60,831 nucleotides of DNA, taken from positions 1-60,831 of the forward strand of contig JAJYGC010000004.1 in NCBI GenBank assembly GCA_021785195.1. Reading direction: 5' to 3'. The translations under genes were made by a program, and so were the position numbers. The notes under the pieces were generated by a model, which ran no database searches, was not told the DNA's origin, and saw nothing but the letters and a program-made list of their open reading frames with translations. Within the stretch, counting starts at the first letter, position 1. The number at the start of each line of letters is the position of its first letter. Below, piece by piece: positions 54,319-60,831 of this stretch. This DNA is from Nitrospirota bacterium (lineage in GTDB: Bacteria; Nitrospirota; Leptospirillia; Leptospirillales; Leptospirillaceae).

Positions 54319-54358
54319 TTTATTTATGCGTGACACCTCAGAAGAGGAGGAACCAACT

Positions 54359-55000
54359 ATGAGACGCATGATGAAGATGATGAATAGCCTAAAATCAGTT
54401 GTACAGAAAAACATTGTCAGCCCTGCACTCCACCTTGGAATGGGGGTCTTCCTCGCCCTGACCGGTCTCCTGACCGCCCAAAGTTTCGCCGCAGGGATGG
54501 ACGATGACAAATATGGCCTGTCCGGCAAAGCAGGCAAGGTTTTTGGGGGAGTGGTCGTTCATATCCAGAAACTGGCCTCTTCCAACCAAACAAAGCTTCT
54601 GTTGGATCTTGCCCCCATGGACATCCAGGGGAAACCCGTTTGCCAGAAACCCACCGGAAAGCTGGTGAGGGTTCTTGCTGGCCGTACAGTCCAGACACAC
54701 AGGGAACATAGCGCATTTGTCGTGGTGGAGGATCCAAGCGATCCGCTTCCTTCCCATCTCACTGTGGGCGATTGCCTGACCATTGATGGAAACGATGTGG
54801 ACCGTGTTTCCAGAAACACTACAGAAACAGAGGACAGCATCCAGATCCTGCCATCCTTGAAAAAGCACACCATCCAGATGATTCAGGCCCTCTCTGTCAA
54901 ACTCTGGCCTGAAAATCCTCCTCAGGAGGCTCACACCCAACGCTACTTTCCCAAACTCCTGCCGTCTCATCCTCTCCTTCTCAAACAGCAGAAGGCCTGA
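54359..55000 (+). CDS. secreted protein of unknown function in the kdp locus
   Basis: 213 aa. A long signal peptide (LHLGMGVFLALTGLLTAQSF, then AAG as the likely cleavage site) is followed by a mature domain beginning MDDDKYGLSGKAGKVFGGVV. It contains two Cys (in GKPVCQKPTG and VGDCLTIDG) that could form a disulfide. The core looks like a small beta-barrel (VVVHIQKLASSNQTKLLLDL, AFVVVEDPSDPLP). AGAGGAGG lies eight bases before the ATG, behind a sigma-54 type promoter. It lies between the kinase-less KdpD-like gene and kdpB. I do not recognise a family. Confidence 0.72.
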   Translation: MRRMMKMMNSLKSVVQKNIVSPALHLGMGVFLALTGLLTAQSFAAGMDDDKYGLSGKAGKVFGGVVVHIQKLASSNQTKLLLDLAPMDIQGKPVCQKPTGKLVRVLAGRTVQTHREHSAFVVVEDPSDPLPSHLTVGDCLTIDGNDVDRVSRNTTETEDSIQILPSLKKHTIQMIQALSVKLWPENPPQEAHTQRYFPKLLPSHPLLLKQQKA

Positions 55001-55011
55001 TCGCAATGGGT

Positions 55012-55035
55012 CGAAGGGGGTAACTTCCCCCTTCG
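55012..55035 (+). terminator. hairpin terminator after the secreted-protein gene
   Basis: CGAAGGGGG and CCCCCTTCG form a perfect 9-bp stem with a TAACTT loop, 12 bp after the stop codon and followed by ATTTCC. The T-tract is short, so termination may be partial. Confidence 0.65.
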
Positions 55036-55328
55036 ATTTCCGGAGCTCTCCCGTAACCTCTGGGTTCCCAGTCTCCCCTCCGATTCCTTCCGGAAGTTCG
55101 CTTGCTCCCATCTCTGCCTGATAATCCATCGCTGGCCTTTTCTGTCAGGGCTTTTTCGTTTTCGGATCAGTCCATCCATCCCTGCCTCACGCATTCTCGA
55201 CTTGGACACCCGCTCCCTTTCCGGAACGCGTACCTGTTTTCTACCGTCCTGTCAGGAACCTTTCATCGACAGCCGCCGCGCTCTACCCTCAATCCAACAT
55301 CCATCACGACGATGGGGACTGACGGGAT

Positions 55329-55350
55329 TTGGCCAGATGGCCAATTGTTC
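55329..55350 (+). promoter_or_regulatory. palindromic operator copy 2 abutting the kdpB -35 box
   Basis: TTGGCC-AGAT-GGCCAA is a perfect 6-4-6 palindrome followed directly by TTGTTCCC, as at 54060-54081. TTGTTC (55345-55350) can serve as the -35 box, with TATATA (55369-55374) as the -10 at 18-bp spacing. A protein bound to the palindrome would touch RNA polymerase. Confidence 0.68.
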
Positions 55351-55373
55351 CCATCTTGTCCTCCAGTCTATAT

Positions 55374-55388
55374 ATGACCGCAGGTCAT
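55374..55388. promoter_or_regulatory. second palindrome overlapping the kdpB start-site region
   Basis: ATGACC-GCA-GGTCAT is a perfect 6-3-6 inverted repeat beginning at the end of the predicted -10 box, a position typical of repressor sites. The same half-sites, abutting in the opposite order, form GGTCATGACC at 54181-54190. Confidence 0.5.
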
Positions 55389-55426
55389 TATCGCATCCCC
55401 CATCCATCACGTCGTTGAGGAAACTG

Positions 55427-57436
55427 ATGAAAAAAAAGGTCATTCTGGACAAACAAATGATGATAGAGGCCACTGTCCAGTCCATTGTCATGCTCAATCC
55501 CTTCAAACTCGCTAAAAACCCAGTCATGTTTGTCGTTGGAATCGGGAGCGTCCTCACCACATTGATGGCCATCTCTTCATTGATCCACCATTCGACAGAG
55601 CTTTTTTTTACAACAACCATTTCCGTATGGCTCTGGCTCACGATCGGATTCGCAAATTTTGCGGAAGCCCTGGCCGAACTCCAGGGCAAGGCTCAGGCCC
55701 TTTCCCTCCGGTCGACCCGAGCGGAGACAACCGCTTCCCTCGTCACGCCCCGTGGCACGGTAAAGATTCCTGGAAACCAACTGAAACGGGAGGATCAATT
55801 CATCGTTGAGGAAGGCAATGTTATCCCGACGGACGGAGAGATTCTCGAAGGGGTTGCCAGCATTGATGAGTCTGCCATCACGGGAGAATCCGCTCCGGTA
55901 ATCCGGGAGGCCGGTGGAGACCGGTCGGGAGTCACTGGGGGAACAAGGGTCCTCGCCGGAAAAATTCGGGTCATGGTCACCAACAAGCCGGGAGAAACCT
56001 TTCTGGACCGGATGATCGACCTTGTGGAGGGGGCCACCCGGCAAAAGTCTCCCAACGAAATCGCCCTGACCATCCTTTTGATCGGCCTGACACTGATTTT
56101 CTTATTTGTCGTCGCATCCCTCCCCGCATTTTCCTCTTACTCAGGAATAAAGAGCTCCCCGACTATCCTGATTGCCCTCTTGGTCTGCCTGATCCCGACA
56201 ACCATTGCCGGCCTTCTTCCCGCAATCGGAATTGCCGGCATTGACCGGGCATTCCGTGCCAACGTGATTGCCAAATCGGGAAAGGCCGTGGAAGTTGCAG
56301 GAGATATTGACATCCTGCTCCTGGACAAGACCGGGACGATCACGTTTGGAAACCGACAGGCTGTCCAGTTTCTCCCCGCCAAGGGAGTCTCCGAGGAAGA
56401 CCTTATCCGGGCAAGCTGGCTCGCCTCACTACCGGATGGAACCCCAGAAGGGAAAAGCATCGTCCGGCTGGCCGAAACCCATATCCGTCTTTCCAATCCC
56501 CCTGCGGAGGCCATTCCCATCCCTTTTACGCCCGAGACAAGAATGAGCGGGGTCGATACTCCTGACGGAGAAATCAGAAAAGGCGCGGGAGACGCCATTC
56601 AAACCTATGTGGGGGGCCCCTTTTCCCCAGATCTCTCGGAAAGCATTTCCAGCGTTGCCCGGAGCGGAGGAACGCCCCTGGTGGTCGCCATGAACCGAAA
56701 GCCCCTGGGGGTCGTTCACCTGAAAGATGTGATCAAGCCTGGGCTCAAAGAGCGTTTTGAACGGCTTCGCAAGATGGGGGTGACAACCGTCATGGTCACC
56801 GGGGACAACCCGCTGACAGCCAGGGCCATCGCGGAAGAAGCCGGCCTGGATGATTATTTCGCCCAGGCCAAACCAGAAGACAAAATGGCCCTGATTAAAA
56901 AGGAACAGGAAAAAGGCCGTCTGGTCGCCATGACGGGGGATGGAACCAATGATGCCCCCTCACTGGCGCAGGCCGATGTCGCCCTTGCCATGAACTCCGG
57001 CACCCAGGCCGCCAAGGAAGCGGGGAACATGGTCGACCTCGACTCCGATCCCACCAAGATCATCGAAGTGGTGGAAATCGGAAAACAGCTTTTGATCACC
57101 CGGGGCGCTCTGACCACGTTTTCCATCGCCAATGATGTGGCGAAATATTTTGCCATTCTGCCGGCCATGTTCGTGACGGCTTATCCCCAGTTGAAAATCC
57201 TCAATATCATGAGCCTTGCGACCCCGGTTTCGGCAATCACATCGGCGATCATTTTCAACGCGCTCATCATTCCGGCCCTGATTCCCTTGGCCCTCAAGGG
57301 GGTTCGATATCGCCCGATCGGGGCTTCCGCCCTGCTCCGGGAAAATCTTCTGATCTATGGACTCGGAGGAATCATTGTTCCGTTCATCGGGATCAAACTG
57401 ATCGACATTGCGCTGGTGCTGCTGCACTTCACCTAA
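55427..57436 (+). CDS. kdpB: potassium-transporting ATPase ATP-binding subunit KdpB
   Basis: 669 aa P-type ATPase. The actuator loop is [13 protein letters not shown], the phosphorylation site is [13 protein letters not shown], the hinge is [20 protein letters not shown], and the nucleotide-binding and C-terminal helices are complete. It drives high-affinity K+ uptake with KdpA. Starts at ATG 55427 behind TGAGGA. The gene is first in this kdp operon, whereas the textbook order is kdpFABC. A promoter and two palindromes lie just upstream. Confidence 0.98.
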   Translation: MKKKVILDKQMMIEATVQSIVMLNPFKLAKNPVMFVVGIGSVLTTLMAISSLIHHSTELFFTTTISVWLWLTIGFANFAEALAELQGKAQALSLRSTRAETTASLVTPRGTVKIPGNQLKREDQFIVEEGNVIPTDGEILEGVASIDESAITGESAPVIREAGGDRSGVTGGTRVLAGKIRVMVTNKPGETFLDRMIDLVEGATRQKSPNEIALTILLIGLTLIFLFVVASLPAFSSYSGIKSSPTILIALLVCLIPTTIAGLLPAIGIAGIDRAFRANVIAKSGKAVEVAGDIDILLLDKTGTITFGNRQAVQFLPAKGVSEEDLIRASWLASLPDGTPEGKSIVRLAETHIRLSNPPAEAIPIPFTPETRMSGVDTPDGEIRKGAGDAIQTYVGGPFSPDLSESISSVARSGGTPLVVAMNRKPLGVVHLKDVIKPGLKERFERLRKMGVTTVMVTGDNPLTARAIAEEAGLDDYFAQAKPEDKMALIKKEQEKGRLVAMTGDGTNDAPSLAQADVALAMNSGTQAAKEAGNMVDLDSDPTKIIEVVEIGKQLLITRGALTTFSIANDVAKYFAILPAMFVTAYPQLKILNIMSLATPVSAITSAIIFNALIIPALIPLALKGVRYRPIGASALLRENLLIYGLGGIIVPFIGIKLIDIALVLLHFT

Positions 57437-57450
57437 CACAAGGAACTGTC

Positions 57451-57537
57451 ATGGGACATTATTTCCTGATGTTGGCCACTGGAATCGGGGTGTTCGGATT
57501 TCTGGGTATGATCCTCACCTTTCTTGAACGTATCTGA
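57451..57537 (+). CDS. 28-aa single-span peptide between kdpB and kdpF
   Basis: MGHYFLMLATGIGVFGFLGM then ILTFLERI, stop at 57535-57537. AAGGA lies before the ATG and the reading frame is preserved between two real kdp genes. One hydrophobic helix ends in LERI, like the short extra membrane peptide with a C-terminal ER(I/L) seen in some kdp operons. Its role is unknown; it may be a second KdpF-like stabiliser. Confidence 0.65.
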   Translation: MGHYFLMLATGIGVFGFLGMILTFLERI

Positions 57538-57566
57538 TTTCCTTAATACGGTCTGGAGACTCTCAA

Positions 57567-57653
57567 ATGATGATGTGGGGCATTCTGGGACCTGTAGTCC
57601 TTCTATTGTGCATTTACCTGTTCTATATGCTGTTGAACGCGGAGAAACTCTGA
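57567..57653 (+). CDS. kdpF: KdpF, small subunit of the potassium-transporting ATPase
   Basis: 28 aa, MMMWGILGPVVLLLCIYLFY then MLLNAEKL. The single helix and the Y-x2-LLNAE(K/R) ending match KdpF, the lipid-like peptide that stabilises the KdpABC complex. It ends one base before the kdpA start. Too short for routine gene finders. Confidence 0.85.
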   Translation: MMMWGILGPVVLLLCIYLFYMLLNAEKL

Positions 57654-57654
57654 C

Positions 57655-59358
57655 ATGATCGCCAACGACTGGATCCAGATTCTTTTTTCCCTGGGAGTGA
57701 CCGTCTTGCTGGCCCCCCTGGTAGGCCGTTATCTTGCCTGGATTTACAAAGGCCCCCACCTTTCCCTTGAACGGGGATTCTACCGCTTGGTAGGGATCAA
57801 CCCGGACCATGAAATGACCTGGAAGGAATACGGGGCCGTTCTCCTGGTCTCCAATGCATTCTTCTTTGCGGCAGGATTTCTGGTCCTCTGGGCCCAACCC
57901 GTCCTTCCCCTGAACCCCCGAAACCTCCCACCGCTCTCACCGGAACTGACGTTCAACACCGCAGCGAGCTTCGTCACGAACACGAACTGGCAAGCCTATG
58001 CGGGAGAGGCCCAACTGTCGAATCTTTCCCAGATGCTGGCCATCACCTTCCTGATGTTCGTCGGGGCCAATACGGGAATGGCAAGCCTTGTTGCGATTTT
58101 CAAAGGATTCACCCGGTCCGGGAGCCAGACGATTGGAAACTTCTGGACGGATTTTGTTCGATTTTTCATTCGGGCATTTCTCCCGGCCTGTTTCCTGATG
58201 GCTCTGATCCACGTTTATCAGGGTTCCCCACAGACACTCCGGACCCAGATCACCGCCCATACCCTGGAAGGCCCCCCCCAGACACTGATCGTCGGTCCGG
58301 TGGCCTCCCTTGAATCCCTCAAACACCTGGGAACGAACGGAGGGGGGTTCTATAATGCCAACGGGGCCCATCCCTATGAAAACCCGACACCCCTGACCAA
58401 CACTCTGGAATTTCTGGAAATGGGTCTATTCACCTTCTCTCTCCCGTTTTTTTTTGGAAGGATGATCGGACGTCCCCGCCAGGGCCAAGTGTTTTTCATC
58501 GCAATCCTTACCCTTTACCTCAGCGGATTCGCCCTCATCGAATATTCGGAAAGGATGCCCAACCCCCTTCTTGCCCACGCCTCCGTCGAACAACAGGTCG
58601 GCCCCCTCTCAGATGGCGGAAATACCGAAGGGAAAGAAACCCGGTTCGGAATCACCCAGACTAGCCTCTTTTCCAACACAACCATCGCCGCCACCACCGG
58701 GGCGGTCGACGGAGCGATGGACAGCATGAATCCCCTCTCAATTCTGGTCTATCTGGTCCACATGTTCCTCAATGAAGAACCGGGAGGAAAAGGGGTCGGG
58801 TTCGCAGGTCTTCTGAAAGAGGCGATCCTGGCGATCTTTCTTGCAGGGTTGATGGTCGGTCGATCTCCCGAGTTTCTCGGGAAAAGAATCGAATCGAGGG
58901 AGATCAAGCTGGCGTCACTTTCCCTCCTGGTAACCCCCTTGCTTGTGCTGTGGCTCACAGGCATTTCGCTCCTTCTCCCTTCCGGGAAATCCTCGATGGG
59001 CAATCCGGGGCCCCATGGTTTTATGGAGGTCCTCTACGCCTTTTCCTCCGGAAACGCCAATAACGGATCGGCCATGGCAGGACTGAATGTTTCCACACCG
59101 TATTATGCAATCCTGCTCGGCGTCGAAATGCTCCTGGGACGATTTCTACCCCTTCTCCCCCTTCTTGCCTTGGCAGGAGCCCTTGCCCGGAAGAAAACCC
59201 ATCCGGAAACAGCCGGAACCTTCAAGACGGATCAACCTCTTTTCATCGTTCTCCTGTTGGGGTTCATGATTTTGTTCGCGGCACTGACATTTTTTCCACC
59301 CCTGATGCTGGGACCGCTATTGGAGCACCTGTCCCTTCTTCACGGAATATCCTTCTGA
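57655..59358 (+). CDS. kdpA: potassium-transporting ATPase K+-binding subunit KdpA
   Basis: 567 aa with about ten membrane spans. The selectivity-filter segments of the Trk/HKT-like fold are visible: NTAASFVTNTNWQAYAGE, GTNGGGFYNANGAHPYENPT, TTGAVDGAMDSMNP and SGNANNGSAMAGLN. The protein passes K+ inward, driven by KdpB. Starts at 57655, one base after the kdpF stop. Confidence 0.98.
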   Translation: MIANDWIQILFSLGVTVLLAPLVGRYLAWIYKGPHLSLERGFYRLVGINPDHEMTWKEYGAVLLVSNAFFFAAGFLVLWAQPVLPLNPRNLPPLSPELTFNTAASFVTNTNWQAYAGEAQLSNLSQMLAITFLMFVGANTGMASLVAIFKGFTRSGSQTIGNFWTDFVRFFIRAFLPACFLMALIHVYQGSPQTLRTQITAHTLEGPPQTLIVGPVASLESLKHLGTNGGGFYNANGAHPYENPTPLTNTLEFLEMGLFTFSLPFFFGRMIGRPRQGQVFFIAILTLYLSGFALIEYSERMPNPLLAHASVEQQVGPLSDGGNTEGKETRFGITQTSLFSNTTIAATTGAVDGAMDSMNPLSILVYLVHMFLNEEPGGKGVGFAGLLKEAILAIFLAGLMVGRSPEFLGKRIESREIKLASLSLLVTPLLVLWLTGISLLLPSGKSSMGNPGPHGFMEVLYAFSSGNANNGSAMAGLNVSTPYYAILLGVEMLLGRFLPLLPLLALAGALARKKTHPETAGTFKTDQPLFIVLLLGFMILFAALTFFPPLMLGPLLEHLSLLHGISF

Positions 59359-59413
59359 AAAAAACTGCAGCTGACCTGGATGCAACGATCCGTCTCCCAG
59401 AAAGGAAATGTTC

Positions 59414-60010
59414 ATGAAAATCGTTTTTCAGTCATTTCGAATCACCATGCTCCTCATGCTCATCTGCGGAATTCTCTACCCGTTGGGCGTTACGGCCATT
59501 GCCAGAATCCTGTTCCCCCATCAGGCCTCGGGCAGCCTCGTCATGGGAGCCAGCGGTCAGGTCATCGGGTCCGAACTCATCGCCCAGGGATTCAAAAACC
59601 CACGATATTTCCATCCCCGACCCTCAGCCGCTCTGACCCCGGACGGTTCAGGACCCCAACCCTATGACGGGGCCTTCTCCTCTCCGTCCAACCTGGGCCC
59701 GGACAATGCGCTGGAGATCAAGGCGATCACGGATGCGGCAGTGGACTATCGCAAGGAGAACCATCTGGCCGTCAACGCCAGTGTTCCGATTGATGCCGTA
59801 ACGGCATCTGGATCCGGACTGGATCCCGACATCAGCCTATCGAATGCCATGATTCAGGTCCCTCGGATTGCCAAAGCACGGCACCTGAGCCTTTTGGACG
59901 TCCAAACACTGATCGATCGGATCAAGAAGGGCCCCCAGTTCGGATTTCTAGGGACCCAAAGGGTCAACGTCTTAAAACTGAACATTGCGCTGGATCGCCA
60001 GAACCCCTGA
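59414..60010 (+). CDS. kdpC: potassium-transporting ATPase subunit KdpC
   Basis: 198 aa. One N-terminal membrane helix (ITMLLMLICGILYPLGVTAI) precedes the conserved YFHPRPSAA motif and the C-terminal VNVLKLNIALD. KdpC is the assembly and affinity subunit of the pump. ATG 59414 is preferred over 59408 because AAAGGAA is then seven bases away. Last gene of the kdp operon. Confidence 0.97.
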   Translation: MKIVFQSFRITMLLMLICGILYPLGVTAIARILFPHQASGSLVMGASGQVIGSELIAQGFKNPRYFHPRPSAALTPDGSGPQPYDGAFSSPSNLGPDNALEIKAITDAAVDYRKENHLAVNASVPIDAVTASGSGLDPDISLSNAMIQVPRIAKARHLSLLDVQTLIDRIKKGPQFGFLGTQRVNVLKLNIALDRQNP

Positions 60011-60119
60011 CCAGGGAAGAGCCGAACCCCATCCCGGAATTGTTACGTCTCACCACATGAGCAGTTCAGGGGGAAGATGGGGGTCGGATCGTTCCTGCGC
60101 GAAAGGAAGGTCAAACTTC

Positions 60120-60831
60120 ATGAGCCATTCGACATTTGTCCTGACTGGAAAGTTCCTTGAAAAGGCTCTTGCATATTACCTTTCGACTCTTCCAGACAGG
60201 GTCTGGGCCGATTCCTTACCGCAACCCCCAGCCCCAATCACTGGAACCCCCAATGTACCAACAGCTGAAAACAATTTCGCCAGTCCCGGGGGAGTCACAA
60301 GCTCCCCTCCCACTTTTGCGGATTCCCCGACCCCGGCCCCAACACCGGCACCGCCCGCCTCGCCCACACCCCTGCCGGACCTGCTCATTCCCTCAGCCAA
60401 CATTCATTTCAAGGGTTTCATTGATACCTATGCCCAGTACAACCCGACCGATGCCAGCTACTCGAACTTCCGGGCGTACGACTTCGGGGCCAATTCCTTC
60501 AATGTCAACATGGCCCAGCTGAAATTCTGGAGGCCGGACGACGACGGCATCGGGTTTGTGCTCCGCACCGACTTTGGTCCCGGCGCCATGGCCAGCGGAC
60601 AGAACTTCACCCCCGGATTCTTTGGAGTGGAAGGGACGACCTCAGGGGGGACTGGCACCATGCCATGGTCCCTGTTCTGGCTGGAAGAGGCTTACGTCAA
60701 CTTCTGGATTCCCGATACGAACAAGGAACTGGAGATGTACGCCGGACAGTTCCAGACGCTGGCAAACTTCGAAGTGATCCAGCCGACCGGAAACTGGATG
60801 GCCTCCCTGGGATACACCTTCTTTCTCGGGG
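60120..60831 (+). CDS. OmpL-like beta-barrel porin, N-terminal part (truncated by window edge)
   Basis: Open from ATG 60120 to the end of the window (237 codons), with AAGGAAGG upstream. After a Pro/Thr-rich linker (PTPAPTPAPPASPTPLPD) comes GFIDTYAQYNPTDASY and NMAQLKFWRPDDDGIGFVLR, then WLEEAYVNFW and MYAGQFQTLANFEVIQPTGN, the pattern of the OmpL-like porin family (bbp2). The N-terminus lacks a clear signal peptide. It follows kdpC by 109 bp. Confidence 0.78.
   Translation, partial: MSHSTFVLTGKFLEKALAYYLSTLPDRVWADSLPQPPAPITGTPNVPTAENNFASPGGVTSSPPTFADSPTPAPTPAPPASPTPLPDLLIPSANIHFKGFIDTYAQYNPTDASYSNFRAYDFGANSFNVNMAQLKFWRPDDDGIGFVLRTDFGPGAMASGQNFTPGFFGVEGTTSGGTGTMPWSLFWLEEAYVNFWIPDTNKELEMYAGQFQTLANFEVIQPTGNWMASLGYTFFLG

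Larger units (their letters stand above)
53847..54358. promoter_or_regulatory. divergent control region between the KdpD-like gene and the secreted-protein gene
   Basis: About 510 bp with no gene but several symmetric sites: a 6-4-6 palindrome at 54060-54075, GGTCATGACC at 54181-54190, an 8-2-8 palindrome at 54218-54235, and a sigma-54 type promoter at 54303-54318. The part from about 54190 is much more AT-rich than its surroundings. Confidence 0.7.
55036..55426. promoter_or_regulatory. kdpB upstream region
   Basis: About 390 bp with no convincing gene. The last 100 bp hold the palindromic operator copy 2, a sigma-70-like promoter and a second symmetric site (55374-55388). The first 290 bp show nothing I can name. 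Confidence 0.6.

Noticed and set aside
55001-55426. ydaO-type cyclic-di-AMP riboswitch ahead of kdpB
   Set aside because: I looked for the long multi-helix consensus with its conserved loops and found only short palindromes that fit protein operators better.
1-60831. CRISPR arrays, insertion sequences, toxin-antitoxin pairs
   Set aside because: No regularly spaced repeats, no transposase motifs and no recognisable toxin-antitoxin gene pairs were seen on either strand.

Overview
This 60.8-kb window looks like chromosomal DNA of an acidophilic, chemolithotrophic Gram-negative bacterium, most likely a Leptospirillum-type member of the Nitrospirota. That assignment is inference. It rests on the combination of a sulfide:quinone reductase-like flavoprotein with a DUF1641 partner, hopanoid synthesis (HpnH), a RuBisCO-like protein in a methionine-salvage operon, a di-haem cytochrome c peroxidase, many outer-membrane and lipoprotein genes, GTG/TTG starts and a Kdp potassium pump. 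No phage, transposase, integrase or CRISPR array was seen.

Layout. (1) 1-20.9 kb is housekeeping, nearly all on the minus strand. It holds the start of an EF-Tu gene behind a Tyr-Gly-Thr tRNA cluster, DUF1641 plus SQR, tRNA-Leu, rimO, and an rpsF-ssb-rpsR-DUF2232-rlpA operon ending in two tiny genes, one of them only 56 codons. Then come pth-ychF, prs-rplY, tRNA-Gln, ispE with a PDZ/radical-SAM DUF512 protein, pgsA with a lipoprotein, and tig-clpP-clpX. (2) 20.9-32.3 kb is a minus-strand central-carbon cluster (glk, pgl, tkt, tal, gnd, zwf). It carries a short ORF after tal that resembles the tail of a Tal-Pgi fusion, and continues into a lipoprotein and an FAD monooxygenase. (3) 32.5-37.2 kb holds hpnH, a quinone-oxidoreductase-like MDR protein, a metallophosphatase, hemY and a small membrane protein. 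(4) 37.4-42.7 kb holds a tightly overlapped methionine-salvage operon mtnD-mtnW(RLP)-mtnX-mtnB and a peroxide-defence unit (Fur/PerR, cytochrome c peroxidase, 2-Cys peroxiredoxin). (5) 43-51.4 kb holds an SMR/EamA-like protein coupled to a ClC transporter, tRNA-Arg followed by a gene-poor stretch, an FNR-like reductase, a CoA-binding protein, a PrxQ-type peroxiredoxin, a beta-hydroxyacid dehydrogenase, and periplasmic and outer-membrane proteins. (6) 51.6-60.0 kb is the potassium region. A KdpD-like protein is divergent from a secreted protein of unknown function, and the kdp genes follow in the order kdpB - 28-aa peptide - kdpF - kdpA - kdpC. The window ends inside an OmpL-like porin.

The most unusual part is the potassium region. 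The KdpD-like protein is two tandem copies of the KdpD sensor plus UspA-like module, with no membrane segments and no histidine-kinase domain, and no kdpE is present here. Two near-identical 6-4-6 palindromes, each followed directly by TTGTTCCC, sit upstream of the secreted-protein gene and of kdpB. The secreted-protein gene also has a textbook-spaced sigma-54 promoter (TTGGCAC-N4-TTGCT) with a perfect 8-2-8 palindrome about 100 bp upstream. Together these suggest a non-canonical, kinase-less potassium-response circuit that may be tied to sigma-54 control.
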